From contig JAYKAV010002541.1 of assembly GCA_035582835.1 (NCBI GenBank), forward strand, positions 559,317-623,316: a stretch of DNA of 64,000 bases. Reading direction: 5' to 3'. The notes beneath the pieces are model-generated. The model had not been told where the DNA came from. It was given only the letters and a program-made list of their open reading frames with translations, and did not search any database. This DNA comes from Phoebastria nigripes (Eukaryota > Chordata > Aves > Procellariiformes > Diomedeidae). Below, one piece after another: positions 1 through 10,332 of the stretch; the first letter of the stretch is position 1, and each line of letters begins with the position of its first letter. The position numbers were made by a program, and so were the translations under genes.

Positions 1-3000
1 GATGTATATCAGCCAGTGGACCCTCAACTTCATCTGAGTGCCAGTGCATTTGTTATTTAGGCTGTGTGACTGGTCATTTCTTCCAGCTCACTGCATAATA
101 ATAAACCACAAATAAAACCATTTCCTGCTGAAACAACCTGAGCTTGCCCACAGACCTGAGGTTCTTCAAATAAGACAGCCTCTCCCCAGGGGATACTTGG
201 CAAGTTATGATCAAATCTCTGCAAGCTGAACACCGAGTATTTTGAATTTCCACACCGGTAATGCCATGAGCCTGAGCCACAAGAATATATAGCAGCAGGA
301 GGAAACCCTTCCTGGAGAAGTGGACTCTGAACAGATGGTAAGGAGATGAACCCATGTCATGCCAAAAAATACCCCAGTTGTTTGGAAGAACATGGCTTTT
401 CCCGGGCTAATATTTTGTATAGGTTTGGGCTTAACAGTGAGGTCTGGAGATCAAAGGGATGTTTATGCTTAGCTATCCCTTCAGTCTCTTGCTTAATAGG
501 AAGGAAGGAGAATATTTATGTCAAGTCTGGATTTTCATATTTTTGTCACCGTTGTTATTGTATATAAAATAAGAAAGGAAGAATCGCATCCTGATTTTCT
601 CCGTGCATTGCTGCTCTTTACCACATCAAGGGCAAGCCAGAGGAAAGATGTTGCAATATTGCATTGATTTGGTGAATATGGGAAAAACTCAAGGTCCCTG
701 GGACTCCATGATGGCTGCCAGCACTCACTTTGCTTGCTGCATATTCCGTGCCATGCGCTGCCTCGAAAGCAAGATGGACTGGCCGTACAGAGAGGATGCA
801 AAATGTCCCAGACAAATCCAGATAAACTACCAAATTTGGGAATGCCTCATGGAGCCCAGCCCACATTCCAGGCCTTGTTGAGGTGCACTCCTCTTGACTC
901 ATAGCACAAAGTTGACAAACTACCCACAAAGGCCTCTGAATTCTCTCTGTAATTAATTAGCCACAGGAAAACCTCAGAGAAGAGAGAAGGGAGCAATTTA
1001 ACACAGCTCTCAATGACACAGGATGCTGAAATGCTGAAGAGTTAAACCTGTCCCTTCTTCTCACCAACCTGCCCCTTAACAAGGCGTCCCAGAGGCCATC
1101 CCTCTGAAGGGGAAGGTCCCAGCTCCAGGACAGATGGTGATTTTGGGGTTAGTTTTCTGAGTCACAAGTCTGGCTTCCTTCCACCTTGCAGGGTTTATTC
1201 AATAGACAACAAAAACAAGCAGCGTTACTCAATGGAGAGCTTCCCATCAACTTCCACGGCAATTGAGAGAGGCCTCATTCTGTTGCTGATCTTCCCGAGA
1301 TGCCACTCCTGAGACATGATCTGTCCCTCTGCTGCCCCAAACACCTTCTGATGTCTTAAGATCCAGATCTAGACAATAGCATGTCTTGTGTGCAAGACTC
1401 CCTCCTTCTTCCCCCTGCCTCCATCCCATGGCTTTATTCATGACACTAGTTTGAGACATGACAGGAGAGCTTTTCTTATACAGCTCTGCTTCCATAGTCA
1501 TCTTTGGTCACACCATCCTATTTGGTTGGTATTTCTCCCAAATACATCTGCTTAAAGGCTTTGAGAATAATTTAAGTCTGCTGAGTGAAGAGGAACTTCC
1601 ACTATGAGGGGAATTCCTCCTCTCCCCTCCAGCCTACATCTCTAGTAAGTGAGTCCACCTCATTCTGGGCTTGCATTTGTAACCATCTGTGACATTTAAG
1701 AAAAAGCTGAATGAATTCATCATCACAACATGGTGTGCAGCAAAGAGCTCATAATTTCCCAGCCATTTACTTAAATTACTATAGAATAAGTGAATTGAAC
1801 TAAATTACAATGGGGAGAAGGGAGAAAACGGCCTTGTTGTCTTCGATTTCAATACTCCACCTAAGTACCAAATTTACTACCTCATTACATCTTCTGATGT
1901 GTTCAAGAAACAGGAAGAAGAGGGACATGCGTATGCTTTAAACCACTTACCTAATCAAACCTTCTGCTAATTTTGGAGTGGGAAGGTTGGGAAATAAAAG
2001 ATATATTTTTCTCTCCCAAACACATACTGCTAAAATGGCATCTGGTGTACATTTTTCCTGCTGCCCTAGCCCATCCTACTGTCACCACAGTGTAAGCTGC
2101 TTCTCCATGGGGGCATAAGTCATGATTCAGCATATTGTCCTGCCATGATGGCCAGTTCGGCCAGATATCGGTCTGTGCATTGGCTGCTCTGTGAAATCAG
2201 CCTCTAGCAGAAAAGGCATCAGAACAGCCAAAGCCCAGCAGTGGCTTTGCTGTCTGGGCTGTGAACATAAAATTTCCAAGCCNTGGCTCAGGTGTGGAAG
2301 TGGAGATCTGCAGCCAACCTGCTGCAGAACAAATAGCATCAGGCCTAAGAAGACAGGGTCTTCACTCTAGATGGTTTCTTCAAGGTTTCCTGTGCAAAGC
2401 CCTGCTTGCAGGCGTGAACATCTCTGTTTGACTCCTCTGTCTGACTCAAGCCACTCTGATTCTACTGTCCTGACAAACAACAGCTGTGTGGACAGATAGC
2501 AGGTTTAAAATTGGTGGATTGTTCCAGACCCTTGCCAACATATTGCTCCTAGCCAACCTAGTCTCAGCTGCCTTTCTACAGGCTTTTGCAGTTGTGTAGC
2601 TCAGTTTAAAGGTCCAAACTGGAGGGCACATTTGCTTCTTGAGGGCTGCTGTACTGCTCTCCCAGAGCCCTCTTGTGGCAATGAGAGAAAGCCAAGTAAA
2701 GGCCCTTCCCTCCCTGAAAGAAAAGAGGATTTTGGGAGGTGCCCTGATGGGTTTTGCCATCCCGCGACGGCACACCAAGGACTGAACTCAGAGCTGACCT
2801 CAGCAGACACATCTCTGCTTGGTTGGAGCAGAAATGTTTACACTGCAGATTGGCTGATGCAAGACCCAAGACAGTTTTCTGTTCTGAATGTTTGTTGCTG
2901 TCCTTCTCTCGGTTTGCCAGGGAAGAAGTTCTAGCTGATCCTACCAATGTCTTTTCATGGCTTCACATTAGAAAAGGGGAAGCAATGCAGTAATTTTGAA

Positions 3001-4029
3001 TGGGTTGGGAGCTTAAAGAGGCTCATAAATTTTAACAGAAATGCCTCATCTGCTAAATCTGGATTGGGTACATTTCCAGGTTGACCTGATGACCACAGCC
3101 AACCAGGACTCAAAGTTTACTTCAGCCAGAGATTAACGTAAACTTCACCCCAGTTTTTTCACCCAGAGCCTACCTGAGATATGATAGACCATATCTCAGG
3201 TAAAAACCAGACCCAAGATGCTCACATCATATGGCTCCTGGAGCTGGTATCAGAGTAATATCAAACAGTGGGACAGGTGATGTCACTGATACCACCTACT
3301 GCTCCTGCACCATGCCTAAGAGCCTCTCAGGTCTGATTCTCAAGGAAAGTGTCAATTCATAGTTCTCCCCCCACTCCAAAACACAGGTCTGCATCTTGCT
3401 CTTCTGCAGCTTATACAAAGGAGGTTGTGGGTTTTTTAAGGTTTATTACTGCCATCAAAAGCAGCAAATTCTTCATGGCCAGGCATATAAACCAGAAGGT
3501 AGTGGGCTTGCAGTGCACCTTTTGCCCAAAATGCAAAATGTCAGTGTGTTACAGCAATTCCTGCTCCATCTGATTGTTATATCTATGCAATGGCAACCGA
3601 GAAAAACATCTTGTTTGTAACAGTGATCCAGAAAAAAATATATGTTATCAAAAAATACCCTTGCAGCTGAAGCACCACAAAACTGTCCTTTTCCTACATA
3701 CAACAGTTTGATCTGCCAGGAAAGGTGCACACAGCACAAGCTGTTATCCTTGCTCTAGGTTCTGAAGAGGGAAGGGAGCATTTTTGTTCAGTTAGCATGA
3801 AGTTTTGAATAGGATAGAAATTCCTGCAGGAAGACCAGAATCTTCAGCTGGAGCACTTCTTCTGACAAGTACTATTTGGTTTTGACTCAAGAAGTCCACA
3901 GGACAGTGTCCTTCAAACTTTATCGGTGTGCTGTTCCTGTGACTAATTAAATATTTGTGCTGTTAAAGATGCAGGTTTGCATTTATTTGTATTGTGCAAA
4001 TGATTTACTTCATAGGATTTCATGTGATT
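1..4029. other. Unique noncoding DNA, no gene recognised
   Basis: No exon of a known family is visible. Open frames on both strands (for example around 603-930 and 2446-2947) are short, overlap each other and match no protein I know. The only structure I can support is the perfect inverted repeat at 3171-3202, listed separately. One N lies at 2283. The right end, about 4030-4110, contains a weak resemblance to the 3' end of a minus-strand CR1 (a TAGTTTACCTAGTCCAACCTC-like block), which may be the far end of the ancient element that starts clearly at about 4250. Confidence 0.6.
3171..3202. repeat. Perfect 13-bp inverted repeat (hairpin)
   Basis: Arm one at 3171-3183 (TACCTGAGATATG) is the exact reverse complement of arm two at 3190-3202 (CATATCTCAGGTA), separated by a 6-base loop, ATAGAC. 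Pairing stops abruptly on both sides. There is no T-run after it and no surrounding gene, so it is not a terminator. It could be a cruciform-forming remnant of a small DNA element or a hairpin RNA, but nothing else supports either. Confidence 0.85.
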
Positions 4030-4249
4030 TTATTTCACAGGATTGGAGAGACATGATGACATCCTTAGTTTACCTAGTCCAACCTCTGTTACCAAAGAAA
4101 TCCCATCATCATCTGATCTTGGGAGAAGGGAAATTTTATATTTAATGGAGACAAGAGGAAAAATTTTCCAGGCTTCCTCCTGAATCACAGTTTCTTTTTC
4201 TTTTGCCTCTTCAGGAACACTAGCTAGAAGACAGACAACAATGCTGTTA

Positions 4250-4739
4250 GTGCATCTCTGAGCCCTGCCTTGATTTTTACAGCAGGATCACACTGACAGC
4301 TCATATTTGGTCCATGTTCCTCTACAACCCCCAGATGCTTTTCTGAAGTACTGCTCAGACAGTTACTTTCCATTCATAAAAAAATCGTAGATCACACTCT
4401 CACAAGGTCTTTAATTCCATCCAGCTAGCTTGGCACTGGGGATTTGACTTCGCCTTCTGAAGTGCAAAGTGCTACACCTGTCTTTTATCAAATTTTACCT
4501 CATGGATTTCAGACCTTCTTTCCAGTTTGGTAGATCGTGCTGAATTTCTAATCCTCGCTGTCAAAGTTCTTGTGATCTGGCCCCACGAATTAAATAGCAT
4601 GCCCCTCGGTCCTTCGTCCAAATTATTAACAGAAATTTGAAATGGCAACTAGACTGTGATGCATCCCTTGAAGGTGGATCTGTAAAGCCCTTCCAGTTTG
4701 ACAGTTACCAGCAAACTGCTGGTAACTATTCTTTTTCTT
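4250..4739 (-). mobile_element. Ancient CR1 (L3-like) LINE, left block of a split copy
   Basis: Read on the minus strand, this is the middle to 3' part of a CR1 ORF2 as seen in turtles, crocodilians and birds. Around 4645-4615 it encodes PFQISVNNLDE, which aligns with the reverse-transcriptase stretch LFNIFINDLD. Further along (4560-4470) it resembles the LEKWSEINKMKFN region, and at 4370-4290 it reads LQKSIWGL..RNMDQI, matching the [11 protein letters not shown] block. The FADD-type catalytic box, expected near 4590, is not recognisable and there are stops and frameshifts, so the copy is long dead. It continues at 5207-5335 beyond a younger insertion. Confidence 0.75.
4703..4727. repeat. 10-bp inverted repeat next to the CR1 insertion junction
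   Basis: AGTTACCAGC at 4703-4712 and GCTGGTAACT at 4718-4727 are exact reverse complements around a 5-base loop (AAACT). It lies inside the ancient minus-strand CR1 and about 12 bases left of the start of the younger plus-strand CR1. Confidence 0.75.
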
Positions 4740-5206
4740 CTTTTTTTTGATAAGGATGCATATGGAAGGGATGTCCTATGAAGAGAGGCTGAGGACTCTG
4801 GGTTTGTCTCGTTTGGAGAAAAGGAGGCTGAGGAGCAACCTCATTGCTCTCTACAGCTTCCTGAGGAGGGGAAGTGGAGAGGGAGCTGCTGATCTCTTCT
4901 CCCTGGTGTCCAGTGATAGGACGCATGGGAATGGCTCAAAGCTGTGCCAGGGGAGTTTCAGACTGGACATTAGGAAGCATTTCTTTACCGAGAGGGTGGT
5001 CAAACACTGGAACAGACTTCCTAGAGACGTGGTCGATGCACCATGCCCGTCAGTGTTTAAGAGGCATTTGGACAATGCCCTTAACAACATGCTTTAACTT
5101 TTGGTCAGCCCTGAATTGGTCAGGCAGTTGGACTAGATGATCGTTGTAAGTCCCTTCCAACTAAACTATTCTGTTCTACTCCTATTCTATTCTATTCTAT
5201 TCTATA
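4740..5206 (+). mobile_element. CR1 LINE, 5'-truncated, with ORF2 C-terminus and tail
   Basis: The plus strand encodes the C-terminal end of CR1 ORF2 in one open frame from about 4762 to the stop at 5095-5097: MSYEERLRTLGLSRLEKRRL, then [33 protein letters not shown] and a final FKRHLD block. This is the domain after the reverse transcriptase. A short 3' UTR follows, with GGACTAGATGATCGTTGTAAG and CCCTTCCAACT, then a (CTATT)n tail at about 5176-5206. The 5' end is truncated, as is usual for CR1, so it cannot move by itself. It interrupts the ancient CR1 on the other strand. The end of the protein is more diverged than in the copies at 12738 and 43930, suggesting a different subfamily or greater age. 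Confidence 0.92.
5176..5206 (+). repeat. (CTATT)n microsatellite forming a CR1 tail
   Basis: About five CTATT units, slightly degenerate at the left, form the 3' tail of the CR1 at 4740. CR1 elements end in short tandem repeats instead of poly-A. Confidence 0.85.
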
Positions 5207-5335
5207 TTTTTAACAAGAGTCTAACCTGTGCTGTAATTCCTGACTTGATCCTGAGACTGTCACCTGGGGCAACCTCAAAACATCTTCTGTCAAGGTATAT
5301 CACACTTATGACCTGCCCTGATTTCAAGGCCAGCT
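5207..5335 (-). mobile_element. Ancient CR1 (L3-like) LINE, right block of a split copy
   Basis: On the minus strand, about 5315-5285 reads VISVIYLD, which aligns with the reverse-transcriptase motif DVIYLDFSKAFDTV; the catalytic aspartate of the LD pair is still readable while the AFD part is gone. In a CR1 this motif lies upstream of the LFNIFIND block seen at 4645-4615, so the order and strand agree with one element split by the plus-strand CR1 at 4740-5206. Confidence 0.6.
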
Positions 5336-8300
5336 GACCTACCATAGGAGAAAATTACATTAACTTGATATAATCTCCTCTTGACAAATCCAAACCAGCC
5401 ATATATGTATTGGCAGCACTGAAGTGTTTCCACTGAATTTTGGTTTCATGCAACATTTGCTGTTGATGGCTCTTGTTAATCAGGTTGCTTTTCGATAAAT
5501 GTTTTGGTGGAAGCAAAGGTTTTGATTTTGACCATGTACAGTTTATAGGTGCATTAAATGGTAGGACAGAGCCAGAGAAAAACAGATCTATGCATTTTGG
5601 TCACCCACNTGATGTCCACTCCTTCTTACTCCCCATCCTGGAGGCCACCAACAAGGATGTCCCTACAGCAAAGTGTGCAGCTCTCCTTTACAACATCTGT
5701 GGCCACTACAGGCCAGCAATGAGCACAGTGCTTCCAATCACAACATTCTTTAACCTCACATCAAAACCCACAAAAAATGATACATCTGGAAAAAAAAATG
5801 TAAGCTTGGGTATTTTCTTATGTTGCACCATTTAAAGGCAAAAAGCCTTTTCTTTTCCATTACAAATGGAAATAATTCCTATGTTTCCATCTGTTAGTGA
5901 GTGATACCGCCCTGATAATGCACAAAACCACTCCAAGACAGAGGCATCTATTGTACTGAGAAGCACTTCTCAGAAAATAAAATTAAAAAGTGTTTTCCAT
6001 TTTTACAATATTAATCTAAGCGTGGGGGGAAGTGGTTTCTAGTCCTGTTCTGTGAACTAGCCTTTTCCTTTTTCTATTAGATTCAGGGAGCTTTGGGAAG
6101 CTGTTGGTGTGCAGATAACTAAAAAGAAAGTAATTGCAACTTGATTGAATCTGATGCCCAAATCTCAAAGAGAAGGAAGAAGCTATAATGCACAGGGAGC
6201 TACCCAAACACTACCCTTGTCTTCTGCTGCTTAGAGCTTTCCCAGACATTGGGTTGCCATTCTTCCTGCCAGGTAGCCACCTATTTTGAAATCTTCATGA
6301 CAACTGGCTCAGCTGTTTGCAAGAACACAGCCAAGGACAAATCAAGCCACTGCCCAGTGTTATAACATTCTAGACTCTCTTCTGAAAATTTCAGCTACCT
6401 GCAAGGTTATACTTTCATCCACCACATAATCTGCATCTGCCCCAGCTCATGGTGTTGCTGAAGATAGGGGAAGGTTTGCCAGCCAACCCTACATGGAGAC
6501 TAGGAGAAGAAGTCTTTCTGGACACTTGAGCACTGAGGTCTCCCAGCAGTTTATACATCCACTGAGTTTTGGATGGTTTTTTCACCACCTTCCAGAGAAA
6601 CTGCAAATTGCAGCACAAACCTTGGAAGTTTTTAATTTATTTTTCAACTGGAGCAAAAGACAGATTTTTCCCCAGCCTCACTTTCAGAAACGACCGAGCT
6701 TCTTTGACTGAAAAAAATTCAGCCCAAGGCAGAGGGTGACACTGAGGATTTCACTTCTGACATTCTGACTAAGCTAGATGCAAGCAAAATAGGTTCTTAA
6801 GAGAAGCATCAGGCAATCATAGTAAGAGGCACTGCAACCAGCACAGCCTATAATACAGCTGTAATACAATCAATTCCCATATAGTTTGCTCTTCCAGAGT
6901 GATTGCTGGGCCATTATTTTGTCAGCTCACTGGTAAGTCAGAATAAAAGCCCACATCTAGCCGGAGCAACTTTTAGCATCTAAACAATAGAAATCAGCAT
7001 AGGGTTGTGCTGCACCATCTGACCTGGAGAGGAACCACAACACACAAAATACAGACAGGAAGGATTTGCTCCGCTCCAAAAGCTGTCTCGGTCCTGTCTC
7101 TCCATGGGGATGTGGTAGTTCTTCTCTGACCAGCATTGCACTGTGAAGGAAGGAGGTCTGTTCCACCTCTGTGGCCTTCAGCTAGTGTCTAAAGCATTTG
7201 CCTGTTATTTGATGCTCTGATGCAAATCCCTTGCATGCCTGATATGGGACATGGCCTTGAGTAGGAGCCTCCTGCTTCCCAGCAGAGTCTCATGCCTCTC
7301 TCCTGAGTTGTTTCCATTCAGAGTAATGCTGGGCTGGGTTTGGTGAAATCCAGCCCCAGCCAGAAGCCCAATGCACAGAAACTTTCAGGCAACAACCCAG
7401 GCTGGGGTTTAGTTATTGGAATTTCTTTTTAAACAAAAGGACTTCCAAAAATACCCATTTCAAAAAGCCATTTAGTTGTGTTGGAGCTAAAATACCTCCT
7501 TCATCCTCCACAATCTCTTCTGAACATATTTGTGCCAGAAAGCTAAGCACCCGTTGGACTAGCTGGCACCTTTTCAGCTTAGCCACTAACACCTGCCTTC
7601 CTCTGCGTGCTGACACAGCTCTTTTTGGGAAACATTTGGGGAGTGGGGCATGAATTTTCTCCAGCACTCGGGATTACATCCTCACTGCCAGGCTGGGATC
7701 ACCTCCACACCACTCTGCATCACCACCTTTTTTTTTTCTTGAAGTGACAGCTCTGCATTTCTGCCTCCACGGGCAGCTAGGAGGAATGAGGAGATCTCGA
7801 GCAGAGGTCACCAAGGAAGGGGTTTGTGGCACACAAAGATGTTCATGAGCAGATTAGAGTGGGTTTTACATATAAGCCCAGTCACAGAGACAGTGACTGA
7901 TCGCGCCCTGACTACAGAGGGCTGCATGGCTGGGAGGAGGACCTGAGCTCGTAGGGGACTCTGGATTCAGAGTGAGCCCTGTGGGGTGGGAGATGCTGAA
8001 AGGGTCTCTGGTGCTGCTCCCCAAAAAGCCCTTTATCCTGGTGTCAGGGTTCCTATGGCAATGGAAAGACTGAGTCATCACAATGGTAGAAGTGTGGCGT
8101 TGGCGTTGAATGCTTCCCCATATAAGTCACTGCTTAAATGAAGTATCCCAGCTCATACCTATGCCTTCCATACCCTTGTCATGCACCTGAGGTGATCAGA
8201 AGAGTTTCAGCTCTTGCTACCAACTTTTAGGGTTATTTTGTCTTTCATATTTCAGCAAAAACTCTTTTTGGGGCTGTTGGTATCTTTTTTCTTTAAAAAG

Positions 8301-9878
8301 ATATAAAGTATTTTTCCAGCCATTTGTTCCCACTTTTTCCAAAATGGCAATTTAGTGAGAAGGATTTTAAAAGGCAGTCCAACTCTCAGTGACCGAGGTT
8401 GGCTGCATGAGCCCCNCGCTGTGTTTGGAGTTCATGGCAGCCACTGCTCTCCTCACAGGACCACAGAACATGTGGGCACCATAGGGACATTCCCTGTTTA
8501 CTCTGTGCACAATGTGGGCAAGATCTGATCCACTTTACTTGGGAAACAGTTGTTGAAAGTGTGTCTTCTGTCTCTGCCAGCAGGTGCCCAATGTCCCATC
8601 TGCTCATGGAGCTCAGTCTGTCTTCAGATGCACTACTTTTTCATCACCTGCTCTTTCATCATTGCCATTTCCATCAGCAATTTCCAGCCTTCCCAGGGGA
8701 GCTATTGGGTCTGTTTGCCATCTGCCCTTCTCCTTCCCCTGAGAACACTTGGACAACCTTTCATTTAGTGTTGTTGATTTTTTAAGTAAGTTTAGCATCT
8801 TTTGATAATAAATTGCTCTTGATATCCCTTGGAGGCACTTCCATCTCCTTTGGTGACCTCTTGCTCTTTCTGTGCATTACCATGGCTTAATGTTTGCCTG
8901 CCCTCTTGCCATTTCATCGGTCCACATTTGACGACAGAACAACCCCTGAGTCATGATCCTATTACTTTTCTGGAGAGTGCTTACTACCACCCAAGATAAC
9001 TTTTCCCCTTAGCATCTTAGCATTACTCTTTTCTTGTTTGCATTCTGTTGTGTGTGTGTTCTCCATTTCTTTCCTTGATTTTCACTCCACATCTTTAGTT
9101 TTGGCACTCCCCTTTCTTTTGCGCTTGAAAAACAAAGATAATAAAACCTACAACAGCTTTTTAGATAAGATTTTTTTTTCTAATTAACTTTTTACTGGTT
9201 TTCTTTGAGAGAATAAAAAGGATTTGTGTATACCGAACACAGAAAGGGACAAATACGGATAAAACCAAAGATTCATCTAGGTTAAATAATTGGAAGAGGT
9301 GGACAAGATTATGTTTAAGGTGATACACAGAGAAGGAGAGAACAGCAAATGAAAGCAAAATCTGGGAGTGCTTTCACTTATCCAACTTCTACAGACAAAA
9401 ATAAAGCAAAATTAAGTTCTTCTAATCTGATAAAAATACAGAATTGGGCAAATGTACCACTTCATCTAAGACTGGATTTTGCCTCTCTGTCTTTTCCATG
9501 TTAGGATTGACAGAATTTTTTAAATTTCCTTTAAAATATTATTTAAAAAAAAAAAAAAGACAGCTGAGATTTCCGCCATCAGATGACTGTGAAAGCTGAA
9601 GCTTGAAGAAAGACTTCAAGCACGAGGCTCAGACGAATACTGCAAGAGGTGGCAATGCTGGAATTTGCTTTACAGCAGCAGTGTCACTTCACCTCCTAAA
9701 CCAAGATTTTCCTCTGAAACTTCCAGACTGCATTATTGGTTACTAGACAAGAAAAAGCAAAGTGCTGAGAGAAATACCAAAAGGAAGCCTATGGAGGAGC
9801 TCAACTGATTATTCACAGGAAGCGCTTCTGAACTGTCTGCTCAGCTTCCATGGTTTCTTTGGGTAACACCAAAGAGAG
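5336..9878. other. Unique noncoding DNA, no gene recognised
   Basis: No known exon or clear repeat is seen. The longest open frame, at 5473-5835 on the plus strand (120 codons with one N at 5609), matches no family I recognise. The minus-strand frame at 7413-7667 is likewise unrecognised. Poly-A or poly-T runs occur near 7728, 9173 and 9543-9558. The sequence from about 8100 to 9560 is AT-rich and contains nothing I can name. Another N lies at 8417. Confidence 0.55.
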
Positions 9879-10332
9879 ATGTCTCCTCCTTCTATGTCCT
9901 ATCTCTTTTTATTCTTTCTTCTTTTGTCACCAGTCCTTCACGGAGCAGTGAGGGACTCTCCCCGGACAGGTATTGCCAGAGTGCGGAGCCTTATCCACCA
10001 TGGTCCTCTGCTATCATTCCTTCTCTCCCAGGTAATTTGCTCTCGGTACCAGGACACAGTTTGTGGTCTGCTTGATGTTTAAGTGCTTTGAAGCAAGAAG
10101 TCACAACAGACTCCTAAAAACATTTAGGTTGCTGGATGTAAAAACCGTTCCTTGGATGCTGTTGCTTTGTTTGCAGAGGGGCTGTTGGGCTCCCATTGCC
10201 CAAGCATGCCAATTTAATGCATCTGGGAAGTCGTACCAGTGTCATTGCAGGAGACAGCTTTCCCCTGATGAAGGGGGCTCTAAAGTGGTGTTTGATAGCC
10301 TGTGGCTCTTCTGTGCTTCATATACTCAAGAT
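9879..10332 (+). CDS. Speculative two-exon secreted Cys-rich peptide gene (ab initio only)
   Basis: This is an unproven candidate with no recognised family. A frame starting at ATG 9879 (purine at -3) encodes 51 codons that begin like a signal peptide: MSYLFLFFLLLSPVLHG is a hydrophobic core with a small residue before a likely cleavage site. It runs into a good splice donor, CAG|GTAATT at 10031/10032. A second open stretch begins after a plausible acceptor (GCTTTGTTTGCAG ending at 10176) and ends at a strong donor, GAT|GTAAGT at 10332/10333. That stretch is 156 bases, exactly 52 codons, with both boundaries in phase 0, and it would add a sequon (FNAS) and a CHC cluster. The implied intron is 145 bases. 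No downstream exon, promoter or poly-A site could be assigned. Chance agreement of two splice sites in 64 kb is quite possible, so confidence is low. Confidence 0.13.

Noticed and set aside
5473..5835. 120-codon plus-strand frame following the split CR1
   Set aside because: No match to CR1 ORF1 or ORF2, or to any family that I know; contains an N and ends without splice signals.
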